A DNA stretch of 64,000 bases. Source: Cristatella mucedo. Lineage: Eukaryota > Bryozoa > Phylactolaemata > Cristatellidae. How positions within the stretch are numbered: the first letter of the stretch is position 1; every line of letters starts with the position of its first letter. Location: the NCBI GenBank assembly GCA_009760855.2, contig WPIO01000020.1, positions 2,667,501 to 2,731,500 on the forward strand, given 5' to 3'. The notes below the pieces were generated by a model. That model searched no databases. It was given only the letters and a program-made list of their open reading frames with translations, and was not told where the DNA came from. Shown here in pieces: positions 55,201 through 64,000 of the stretch. The position numbers and the translations under genes were made by a program.

Positions 55201-58200
55201 ACTAAGGCGAACGTGCAGAATTGAGCCAAGCCGGGCAAGAAGACAACGGGGTCTCACATCAGTTGTGTGAGCTGTACCCTTCACGACCACGTGCATACAG
55301 CACAGCTTCCCAAAAATCTCTCGACATGCTTGCAGAGGCAAGCACGACTGCCAATGGCAGATAGCAGCCTTGGCCTCTTCAGCGGCTGTACGACATGTTC
55401 CAACGAGTCCAGACGGTATAGAGGGCCGCCAGGTGGCACGGCGCCACCCCAACCATGCCTTCAGTTAGAGGCCACATGTCACTCTCGTGTAAGCTAGCTG
55501 CCTGCACAGACGCCTGGCAACTTCGAGGCAGATAATAATGATAATAATAATAATAATAATGCACTTGATAAAGCGCCCTCAGAGAACTCAATCTCTTTCC
55601 AGGCGCTTTACATTTGCTGCAAAGGGAAATGCAATTGAATGGTGAGTAATATCATGCTTGAGAAACAAACAACATGAATAAAATGGTTAAGGGTGACATG
55701 CACAGGGTCAGCATGCAAATGTAGTTAGTGGCAGCATGCACAATGTTAGCATGCATAGGCACATGAAGGATGAATCACAGGGACCCACTATATGGTATCC
55801 TAAATAGGTATTTTTAAGTTCTTCTTGATGCGTCTCAGACATTTGTAAGCCCTACTACCAAGATAGGTGGCATAGAAAACGTACAACAGGCTATTGATGC
55901 AGGCTTAGCAGCCATGCATTAATTGCATCGTCTAGAAGTTAGCCGGCATGATAGCAAACACTTCAAGTGAATAATGTCCCAATGGCAAACAAGCGATGAA
56001 CATAAGCCTTCTCTCTGCTCTTTGGCTATGTCGACTTTAAAATAACTTGCATTGTGGAGGTTAATAGCAAGTTCTATATGCAGTAGCCTTCGTGCTAGCT
56101 AATGCATGCATGTACTCATGCATGCACATGTACCTGCACACGCGAGAGAGCCCTACACACACATGCACTTACACTTGTGCATCATGTGCATGCATTCACA
56201 CCAACTTATTAACAAAAGAAGGCAAACCTTAAATTGGAAGAAGAGAGAGGGGAAGGCAAACCTTGAACACGGTTGGGATGTCAAATCATATATAGGGGGG
56301 CTTCAGAGTCATAGCACGACATAGCCACAGCATGCGAGCTCCCTTCGGTGCACCCATCTAAGCACCTAAGTGCACGCATGCAGGCACACGGACACTCACT
56401 CCATGCACATATACCCCGTCTTACATATACCCATTTCTAGCCAAGGGAATTTGCTGCAGACCAATAAGGAAGGCAGCGCATCACAAGTTAATGCAGTAGT
56501 ACAGAAAGACAATCATAAATACACAAGGACCTTCACTTATTTCTGAATTTGTATCAGCACATACATGGTCACCAACCAAATGGAGCCCTACTTTTTTTAG
56601 AAGACACACGATCCAAAAGGCTTTCGCGATAGAAATGAAGGGAACACTTTTGTCTGGGGATAAGGTTACGATCCAGCAGCCACAGCAGCACGGCACTTGT
56701 GCTCTCAACCGAGTTAGTCAACATCCGAATGGGAGCAACCCTGCAATGAACTAAACTAGGGTTCTTAAAGCCCTATTTGGATCTCTTACAAGCTGCTTTT
56801 CTATCGAAAATGTATGCATATCTCGACTTTGATAAAGCAGTCACTGAAAATGATACGTTTCGTCTTATGAGCTTGCAATCCCAACAAGAATGCTGGGCGC
56901 CAGGATTTAGATAAGAGTGTTCGATGGATATGACACTACCAACCTGTTTTTATAATTAAGCCCAGCACGACCGACAGAAATAAACAGCACAGCTATCCCC
57001 GAGACTTTCTATGAAAATGCTCACAGCGATTTGCAGTTGCAGCTTTTCCTGCCTCATCCTCGGCGATAGACATGCTTGTCGATGCAAGTTGCATCCAGCC
57101 AGGGACGATGGTGGGTATGGTGGTTGAGGTGCAGAACGAGCAGTGTCAGCAGTTCAAAGTGCTGCTGTGCAAAATATATAAGATCTCTTAGATAGACTAG
57201 TGTAATATGAATTTCACGGTCCAGGAAGTAATATAGATATCGTTTTCGACAACAGCCTTAATTTAAAAGCTTCATTCAGAAGACTGCTTCTACGGCTAGC
57301 CATCAGTTCGATCCCTATCAAGGATAAGGAGCTGTCATCCACAGTGGGTTGTAAACAATTTAACTAGCTCCTTATTTCAGTCTCGGCTTGATTATTGTAA
57401 TTCCTTTTTGGCTGAGCTACCGAAGCAACCGCTTAGGTCACTGCAGATGGCCATGAATATGGCTGCAAGGCTAGTTTTCAAGTCTCAGAAGTTTAAGCAT
57501 GTGTAGTAGTAATGGCCTTTGCTAAAAGAGCTAGGGTGGCTGCCAGTTGATTAACGGATACAGAGCAAAGTTCTAAGCTAACCCACAAGGCATGCCATGG
57601 CTTGGCTCCTCCAGCAGAACTGCTGTACCAATTTCAGCCTCCTCGTGCCCTCTGGTCCTGTATGAGCAATCAATTAGCTGTTCCATTCCTTCACTTAGAG
57701 ACCGTTGGCAATAAGCTTTAGCTCTACAGGTCCTAGACTGTGGAGCTCGCTTCCAAAATTCTTATACAGCAGCAACAACTACTCTCCTGCTCCCGACTAT
57801 GGCATATCCTTTCCAGCAGTCCCGAGCTGCTTTTTCCATGCTACTCACTACCTCAACTGCTCTTCTTACTCTGCTACGATTCCAACTTTCTCTTTGTTGC
57901 ATGAGATGAAGTCTTTTGGCTACCGAATGTGGACCGAAAGCCGCTTAGGCTGTGAGTGCGCTTTGGAAAATTCTCCTGCGTAACACCCACATAATCTGGA
58001 TGGCTTTGTGGAGCAACATGCAGAGAAACACTACACACAGTATAATGCAATTCGCAAATCTCCGACTGATTCGTCAGACACCAGGCGATCAGCCCATGCC
58101 CGGCACATTGTCTACCACTGGCTTCAGCAGCTGCATCGATCTCTAAGCCTTACCGAGCTTGTGTGGAACTTCGTGTGACACGATGGCTATGGTAGTAGTC

Positions 58201-61200
58201 AAACCAAGTGTCAAACGGGTGGCAAATGATGCACCAATCGTAAGGCCGTCGGCAAAGTTGTGCAAAGCATCGCCCATCATCAGTACCAGTACCATCGGTG
58301 AAATATTGCAGCTACGAGCTGCAGTCCCTAAAATTCAGTGCCGATCGGCATCAGTGAAATGCGATCGCTGGTAAGTGCAGTCTCTGCTAAACTGCATGCC
58401 GTCTTTGATACTGCTCTGCATCTCTTAAAATGCTGCAGGCATTTGTACTAATAGTGGAAGTACATTCCAAGAGCTTTTGAAACACAAGTCTTAGTCAACA
58501 GTAGTGGGGGTCTGGTTGTCGGTATAGTTCAGGAATCTAGTTTGAAGTCTTGGTCCAGGAAAGCAAAAGATTCAGGCATGTAACTTGTTCTAGGGCAAAC
58601 CAATTCTTACTCTGAGTCACCCAATAAGTCTTCAGGGGAATAGTATTTAAATGCATCAAGTCGGCTAAGAATTGCTACATCATCTGTTCACAGCAAGCAC
58701 ACAATTACGTGTCTTATGAGCCTGGCTCGGATGTGCTGCAGACGTCAGTACCAGAAAACACGTTAAGCCCACCGTTAAAAGCAACATAGCATCTGTGGTT
58801 CAACGGCAAGCAGCTTCAGCCAAAGATTGCATTTTCTTACACTGCTAGAGGGGAAGGCGTTCACCGTCTGTTGCTTGTTCAACAGAAGCCGTTGGATCTG
58901 GTGCATCTTAACTAAAGGTAAGCCCCCAAAAAATATCTCACACCATGGCCAGGATGGAGCACAGCTTTTCAGCACCCTCACCTACGACGTCCTACGCAAT
59001 AACTACGACCCATTTGAGCACAATGGCCGGGCATTCTGCTTACTGTCTACCGACTGCAAGGCAGCACCAGCAGCAGAAACACGGCAGCCAGATCAACCCA
59101 AGCCCGGCAAACATTAAGGGAGCCCATTCACACCAGTCCAGAGGTCTGCAAGTAGGCAAGAGTCACCTATCAAGTGCCAGATGAATATATAAATGCAAAA
59201 CGGACGATCCTATCTCCAACAGCAGCATTCGGAAAAAAGCTTCAACAAGGTACAGAGAGAAAACATGATTTCTGCTCTTCATGTGATCAAGATGATGCCA
59301 ATGGCCAGTCATCATTGCATGCTCGACAACCGGAGTAGCAGACCCACAGCTATTCGCCAACAGTATGAACCTCAGTATGAAGTGTCCAACATACGGTCGG
59401 CCAGCATATCACTATCGAAGGCTCAGGCTGTTATTTTCTCTTTCTTGTTAAAAGGGAGCTAACGACGGTCTTTTGAATTAGGGCTACCCACATTGTCGAA
59501 TTTTCTTGCACTCTCAGTTTCGCACTCTACATTCAGTTCCAAGCTCTAGATTTCCGGTATCTTCCGTGATAGTGCTGATAGGAGTACTGGCCTCTGCCGA
59601 AGCAGAATCCCGTGCTTGTCTGTGTGCACACACATGCTTGAGAGCACATGTGTATGTGTGTTTGCTAGCGTATGTGAATATGTGTGTGCGCTTGTGTGTA
59701 TGACAATCTGTGTGTGTGTGTGTGTGTGTGTGCGTGTGTGAGTGTGTGTGTATCTGTGTGTGCTAGTGTGGTTTTAGTAGACCAAAAGCTATGTCATAAA
59801 TTAGCTTTGCCCCTAAGCCTAAACAAATGTCAGGATGTGCGACTGTCATTACCACACATGCTATCACAAGAAACTGCTGAAGCAGTGCTAGAATAGTTGA
59901 GCATGTCACTAATATTGAGTAGACAAGTTCAATTGAATGTAACCACATTAATAATTAAGGAAATGAGAATCCATGCACAAACACCACCACCAGAAACCCC
60001 CACACGAGAACAACTGGGAATGCATGCAAACCACGCAGATGCACATGCTCCCGCACATGCTTGCACACATTGTATACCCATATTAACACAAGCATGAACA
60101 AACTAAACTGTGATCATGCACATGCATTTGTTCACATTCGTCGGTGACAAACAGAGAAAAGGAGAACGATTAAAAGGTGAAGAGAAGTGAGGAAGAAAGA
60201 TGGAAAAGAAAGCTGATAATAAAGGAATGATAATAAAGGAGGCTCACCACAATCTTACCTTCAGTATGCTTGGAATCCACGATACAGTCACTGCTTGCAA
60301 ACTAAAATAAAACATGCACTCAGAAAAAGAGTTAGGCTGTGAGCAGCTGGTTCAGTATCAGTGCTGCTTGGTCAGCCTTGATGGCACAGTAGGTAAAGCG
60401 GTTGCTTTTCACGACCTCGCACCAGAGGTCATGGGCTCGAATCCTGCGATGGGCGATCCCTTAATGCCGCTTCGAACGGTGGAGATAGCCGTGAAGGCTG
60501 TACAAAAGAGGTTGCTAAATCAACTAGTATTTATTTAGGTAATGCTATGAACCTCTGTCTGTGACTTTGCAAAGCCACAACGACTAAACGGATGTCATGT
60601 GGGAGAGTTCTTTATCGCACATTCAAAGTCTAAGAGGCTTTCTGTGTCAATACGGTAGCCAAAAGCCTTCATCTCAGGCAACAAAGAGAAATTGAGAAGC
60701 CTAGCCGAGTCAGCAGGGCAGTGGAAGAAGTAAGAAGAATAGAAGTAACAGCTCAGGACGGGTGGAAAAGAATGTGCCACAGTTGGCAGCAGGAGAGATG
60801 ATATTATTGGATTAGCAGAAGTATGCATGTATGTATGTATGTATCTCTGCTGTAACTCCACAAAGTCATAAAGACCACGTGGGTGTAATGTAGGAGGGTT
60901 TTATATAGCGCACTTATAGCCTAAGCGGCTTTCAGTACGCATTCGGTAGCCAACAGACTTCGTCTCATGCAACAAAGAGAAACTGGGAAGCATAGCAGAG
61001 TCAGGAGAGCAGTTAAAGTAGTGAGTAGCATGGAAGTAGCAGCTCAGAACCACTGGAAAGGATGAGCCATAGTCGGCAGTAGGAGAGTAGTTGTGTTTGC
61101 ATAAGAATTGTGGGAGCGAGTTCCATAGTCTAGGACCTGCAGAGCTAAAGCTCCTGCTGCCAACAGTCTTTAAGCTGAGGAATGGGACAGCTAATTTGTT

Positions 61201-62972
61201 TTCTACGCAGGACCTGAGGGCGCGAACAGGCTTAAACTGATGCAGCAGTCCAGCAAGGTATGGAGGAGCCAAATCGTGGCGGGCCTTGTGGGTCAGCATA
61301 AGAACCTTGCTCTATATCCGTTGGTCAACCGGTATCCATCTTAGCTCTTTTAGCAAAGGATACATATGCTCAAACTTCTGGGACTTGAAAACTAGCCTTG
61401 CAGCCATATTCATAGTCAGCTGCATTGGCCTATTAGCTTTTTTTGGTTGCAGAGCCAATAGGAAATGACAATAATCAAGCCGAGACAGAACTAAGGAGCT
61501 AGTTACATTTTTTTGCAAGCCACTGTGGAAGACAGCTCCTTATCTTGGATAGGGATTGGACGTGAAGGCTCGCTGCAGAAGCAGTATTCTGAATGAAGCT
61601 GTTAAAATTAAGGCAGTTGTCGAAAACGACACCTAATTTTCGAGGACGTGGTGATGGCCGCACAATAGCATCACCTATTAGAAGAGCAGAGCATTTTAAT
61701 CCAGCCACACGTTTGGAGTGTCCTATGAGCAGTAGTTTAGTTTTATCGTCATTTAATTTCAGGAAATTTTCCGACATCGAGGATCGAATATCTGCAAGGC
61801 GAGCATTCAATTTCTTTTTCATATGCTGCAGCAGATTCCGACGGTTTGAATGACAAATACAACTGAGTATCTTCAGCGTAAAAGTGATATCCTAGTCCAT
61901 GGGCCTTAGTTACTTTTCTTAGAGGTTGTGTATGAATGGGGTTAGCAAGGGACAAAGTACAGACCCTTAAGGGACTCCACAGGTGACCCTTTTTGTGTGT
62001 GAGACCTGACCTCAACACGACACACATTGAACACGACCAGACAAGTACGATTTAAACCACGCCATTGCTTCGTCTGCCAGACCAATCGTTGTTCTCATTC
62101 GTTCAAGCAGGACATCGTGATCAATGGTGTCGAAGGCAGCAGACAAATCTAGCAGAGCTAGGGCAAAGACTTTCCCGTCGTTGCTGCCACGTAGAATGTC
62201 ATTGTTAACACGGAGGAGAGCACTTTCAGTGGAGTGCAGCCTCTTGAACCCTGATTAAAATGTTTCTGACATTTCATTCTTTTCAATATGTTCAACCAGC
62301 TAGCCAAAACACTTCATCTCCCGAATTAGAGAGCCACCAGGAAGCATAGCTGAGACAGGAGGGAAGTCGATGGGAGTGAGCAGTCAGGACGGCTGGAAAG
62401 GGTTTGTCACACACAGCAAAAGTAGAAAAGTAGTCGGTTGCACGGGAATTGAGGAATGATTTCCAGAGTCTATGACCCGAACAGCTTAAGCTCCTGTCAC
62501 CAACGGTCTACCAGTAAAACAATAGAACAAATAATTTATCATCAATGGAAGACTTGAGGGCACAATAAGGCTGATACTAGTGCAGCAGTTCAGCTTGGCA
62601 TGACGGAGCCAAGCCATGGCGTGAGGCCCCATCCGTGAGGGAGGCTGTAGTTTTAAAATGCAGAGCAACTGGAGGCCGTCTGAAACGAGACCAAACACTG
62701 AGGGAATTTTATTTCGACGGGGCTCCGATCGCAAATCGTCTGGTTTACTGATCCGGTACTGTAACCGATTGAGCTATCACTGGGTCAGGACAGTAGACAA
62801 AATAAAAAGCCGAAAAGTGCAAGCACACCGGACAGCACGAGATAAATCATCGGTGTGTAAGCATTGTGGAAACGAGTTTCGCAGTCTAAGACCTCATTCC
62901 AAAAGCTGCCGTGGATATACGTTTGTGTGACCGAATGGTATAAAACACATGCACACAAACACATGCACACAA

Positions 62973-63040
<68 letters not shown>

Positions 63041-63947
63041 CAAACTAAGGGTAGTGCGCAAATTAAACTGAATACCATGGGAACGTCCTTCCCAAACCCA
63101 AGGACAGCATCTAGCATACGAATTGCACGTTAAAGCAGACAAAACCTGAAGGGAAAATACATATTTGGGTATTGATTTCCGTCACAATCACTGGAATAGC
63201 TCCATCTTTTGAGTAGGTGCCACGAAAAGAAGATAATTCGCATCCATAAAACTAGAACTGTAGCACAGGTCTGGACTTTCAATCCAAGGACAATGTTTGT
63301 CCCGAAGTCACAACAAAGTTGCAACAAAGTCGGATGGGCAGTGAGTTCATAGTGGAAGCAGTTTTGTGTGATAAAGTACGTCGGCCGGACCAATTAATGG
63401 CAAAACCATTTCCTGGCAATGTACTAAACCGGGTCATACACTTACGCTTGGCAAAATAATGAGAATTGTGAAGCAAAGCTCTGTCAAGTTTTTCTACTCG
63501 TAGTCACCTGAAAAAATTTCTTTTCCATTAAATCCTGCCTGATTATGCGTACTTTGAGCTTCACATAGCCCAGAGCTAGAAGGTTGTTCTGATGAACAAA
63601 TCAAGGGCAGGCAGCACTGAATGGTATATCGAAAACGGTTGCTAACATTGCTTTTGGTTCATACCGGAAAGCTACATCGAAGTCACAATAAGTATTAATT
63701 ATTTCAGGAGCTTCAGGACAATAATTTCTAAAAAGAATTTAAACAGAAAAGTGGGAGACAGCAATAAAAGGATTCCTTACCCCATGCATGTGCCCATCTG
63801 TCTTTCCATCTGAAATAAAGAGCTCACCAGTCAACTTCGTAATGAGCTTGATAGCCAAATACAGGCAGAAACAGCAGTCGTAGCTGCAGCAAAATTCAAA
63901 TTACCTTCCAAGTTAGCTGAGTCATCATTGTCGTTTGCTCCATGCTC
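52148..63947 (-). CDS. Gene 2: second LIV-1 ZIP transporter, 5' part outside window
   Basis: The visible exons, in transcription order, are 63947-63905, 63809-63781, 60301-60259, 58327-58154, 53186-52999 and 52279-52148 (stop). All junctions are in phase (0/1, 1/0, 0/1, 1/1, 1/0, 0). They encode the His-rich loop, TM4 with HNFADG, TM5 with HEVPHK, TM6-TM7 and TM8. The signal peptide, ectodomain and TM1-TM3 must lie beyond 64000. Exon phases equal those of gene 1, so the two are paralogues facing each other. The last residue of HExPHE is Lys, and the following Gly-Asn/Asp is Ala-Asn. Ligand residues proper (His, Asn, Asp, His, Glu, His) are kept, so it may still transport, but selectivity or regulation could differ. 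Confidence 0.85.
52999..53186 (-). CDS. Gene 2 exon: TM6-TM7
   Basis: The acceptor is gtgttactcttttcag and the donor is GACCTG before gtaagc. The 188 bases match gene 1's exon in length and phase. It encodes NIAVLLSAGYRQCTVFG, then FYVGAVVGTDE and FAATAATFFYVCLLDL. Confidence 0.9.
54008..54192 (-). mobile_element. SINE family 1, full length
   Basis: Read on the minus strand, a head with TGGTGGTTAAGGTGCCAG and a B-box-like GGGCTCGAGCGC is followed by the tail with GTGAAGCGCCTTAACGGAGA and AGGGCGCCATG. It lies in the intron of gene 2 between the TM5 and TM6 exons. Confidence 0.75.
54308..54478 (-). mobile_element. SINE family 2
   Basis: On the minus strand: GGGTAAATTGCTTGCCTTTC, a B-box-like GATTCGAGACC, body GGCAGCTCTTCTGCTGC, and tail GAGGCTGTTAAATCAGC. 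Confidence 0.6.
55540..55835 (-). mobile_element. LINE A 3' end, 5' truncated, next to the duplicated block
   Basis: On the minus strand, GCAAATGTAAAGCGCCTGGA, then GAGTTCTCTGAGGGCGCTTT and an ATT repeat; upstream text matches 48610-48810. It ends about 38 bases before the first base matched by copy 1. Confidence 0.75.
57215..58035 (+). mobile_element. LINE B fragment (copy 2 of duplicated insertion)
   Basis: This is the same insertion as 1500-2345. It shows FSSTGPRLWSSLPKFLY and MKSFGYRMWTESRLGCECA with stops and frameshifts upstream. It lies 119 bases from the gene 2 TM4-TM5 exon, on the opposite strand. Confidence 0.8.
58154..58327 (-). CDS. Gene 2 exon: TM4-TM5 with HNFADG and HEVPHK
   Basis: The acceptor is cactgaattttag and the donor is CTCG before gtaagg; phase 1 at both ends, 174 bases. 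It encodes SPMVLVLMMGDALHNFADG and LGLTTTIAIVSHEVPHKL. The TM4 motif is canonical. In TM5 the final Glu of HExPHE is Lys. By alignment to bacterial ZIP this last position is next to a ligand rather than a ligand itself (from memory of the family). Confidence 0.9.
59705..59765. repeat. (GT)n microsatellite
   Basis: GT repeat with a few interruptions, inside the part of copy 2 that copy 1 lacks. Confidence 0.9.
60259..60301 (-). CDS. Gene 2 short exon before TM4
   Basis: The acceptor is gttttattttag and the donor is GAAG before gtaaga. The 43 bases run from phase 0 to phase 1 and encode FASSDCIVDSKHTE. The phase matches the TM4 exon and parallels gene 1's 42704-42752. It lies inside the 3.1 kb segment that the duplicate block at 1-4990 lacks. 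Confidence 0.6.
60373..60535 (+). mobile_element. SINE family 2
   Basis: The plus-strand copy has a head with GTAGGTAAAGCGGTTGCTTT, a B-box-like GGGCTCGAATCC, a body with AGCCGTGAAGGCTGTAC, and a tail GAGGTTGCTAAATCAAC. It is 72 bases downstream of a gene 2 exon. Confidence 0.65.
60540..60805 (-). mobile_element. LINE B 3' fragment
   Basis: The minus-strand frame ends with LLPEMKAFGYRIDTESLLDF. It abuts the 3' end of another LINE B copy in the same orientation. Confidence 0.65.
60835..62330 (-). mobile_element. LINE B, longest copy
   Basis: On the minus strand, from about 62330 down: the RT blocks FKRLHSTESALL and LLDLSAAFDTIDHD, then YHFYAEDTQLYLSFKPSE (YADD has become YAED), LKLNDDKTKLLLIGHSK, LGVVFDNCLNFNSF, AARLVFKSQKFEH and SAGPRLWNSLPQF. 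It ends in a GTAT repeat near 60820-60844. It is frame-broken and inactive. Confidence 0.82.
62330..62640 (-). mobile_element. LINE B 3' fragment, decayed
   Basis: Minus-strand remnants contain GLAPSCQAELLH-like and SVTGDRSLSCS-like text next to the 5' break of the LINE B copy at 60835-62330. Confidence 0.5.
62940..63040. repeat. (CA)n microsatellite
   Basis: Long CA tract. The matching site in copy 1 (about 4230-4290) has only short broken CA runs. Confidence 0.92.
63781..63809 (-). CDS. Gene 2 exon: loop, DGKTDGHMHG
   Basis: The acceptor is ctctttatttcag and the donor is ATGGG before gtaagg. This 29-base microexon runs from phase 1 to phase 0 and adds a GHMHG segment to the loop, comparable to GHGHSH in gene 1. 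Confidence 0.65.
63905..63947 (-). CDS. Gene 2 exon: loop, EHGANDNDDS
   Basis: On the minus strand, an acceptor gacttttattacag precedes GAGCATGGAG, and the donor is GAAG before gtaatt. The 43 bases run from phase 0 to phase 1 and encode EHGANDNDDSANLE, matching the acidic start of gene 1's loop exon (EGGDDSNAD). This is the most 5' exon of the gene inside the window. Confidence 0.65.
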
Positions 63948-64000
63948 CTGTAATAAAAGTCACAGTACACCGAACGTAGATTAAACAGCATCTTAGGTGA

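Larger units (their letters stand above)
52280..55539. other. Gene 2 introns, non-exonic parts
   Basis: Apart from the 52999-53186 exon and SINEs at 54008 and 54308, I recognise nothing. The 142-codon antisense frame at 55024-55452 is in an intron and has no known domain. Confidence 0.4.
55873..63725. repeat. Segmental duplication, copy 2 (within gene 2)
   Basis: This is the partner of 1-4990. It contains three gene 2 features: the TM4-TM5 exon, the short exon at 60259-60301 and flanking intron sequence. Because gene 2 continues on both sides, this copy is the likely source. It carries extra LINE B copies, a SINE 2 and a GT microsatellite not seen in copy 1. Confidence 0.9.

Noticed and set aside
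55024-55452. 142-codon minus-strand frame inside a gene 2 intron
   Set aside because: No recognisable domain and no phase relation to gene 2 exons.

Overview
This window looks like nuclear DNA of an invertebrate animal. Genes are split into short exons with GT/AG introns of up to about 6 kb, and most of the sequence is decayed non-LTR retrotransposons, tRNA-derived SINEs, microsatellites and hairpins. I cannot place the phylum; a flatworm or another lophotrochozoan would fit, but that is a guess.

The recognisable genes are two convergent paralogues of the ZIP (SLC39A) zinc transporter family, LIV-1 type. Gene 1 is on the + strand (16157-47855). Its exons can be joined phase by phase: a signal peptide, a long ectodomain made of three Cys-led modules, TM1-TM2, a poorly resolved TM3 region, a His-rich loop, TM4-TM5 with HNCADG and HEVPHE, TM6-TM7, and a short tail ending LITV. 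Gene 2 is on the - strand (63947 down to 52148, with its 5' part outside the window). Its exon lengths and phases mirror gene 1 from the loop onward. It carries HNFADG and an altered HEVPHK motif. The two genes are tail to tail, about 4.3 kb apart.

Bases 1 to about 4990 are a second, diverged copy of 55873 to about 63725, so a piece of gene 2 and its introns has been duplicated upstream of gene 1. The copied TM4-TM5 exon (2456-2628, - strand) is dead: it has lost a metal-binding Asp and His, has a 1-base deletion, and has a GC instead of a GT donor. A separate 3.1 kb segment containing another exon is missing from this copy.

The rest is mobile-element sediment. LINE family A and LINE family B are both CR1/L2-like by their reverse transcriptase and C-terminal motifs. 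SINE family 1 shares its 3' tail with LINE A, so LINE A is the likely driver of its mobility. SINE family 2 is a second tRNA-like family. Two fossils of an invertebrate transposon-associated protein family lie in introns of gene 1; one of them produces a very convincing false exon.

Layout: 1-4990 duplicated block with ZIP pseudoexon; 5000-16000 LINE and SINE fragments and the gene 1 upstream region; 16157-47855 gene 1 with repeat-filled introns; 47856-52147 intergenic, mostly LINE A; 52148-64000 gene 2, whose introns hold the parent copy of the duplicated block.
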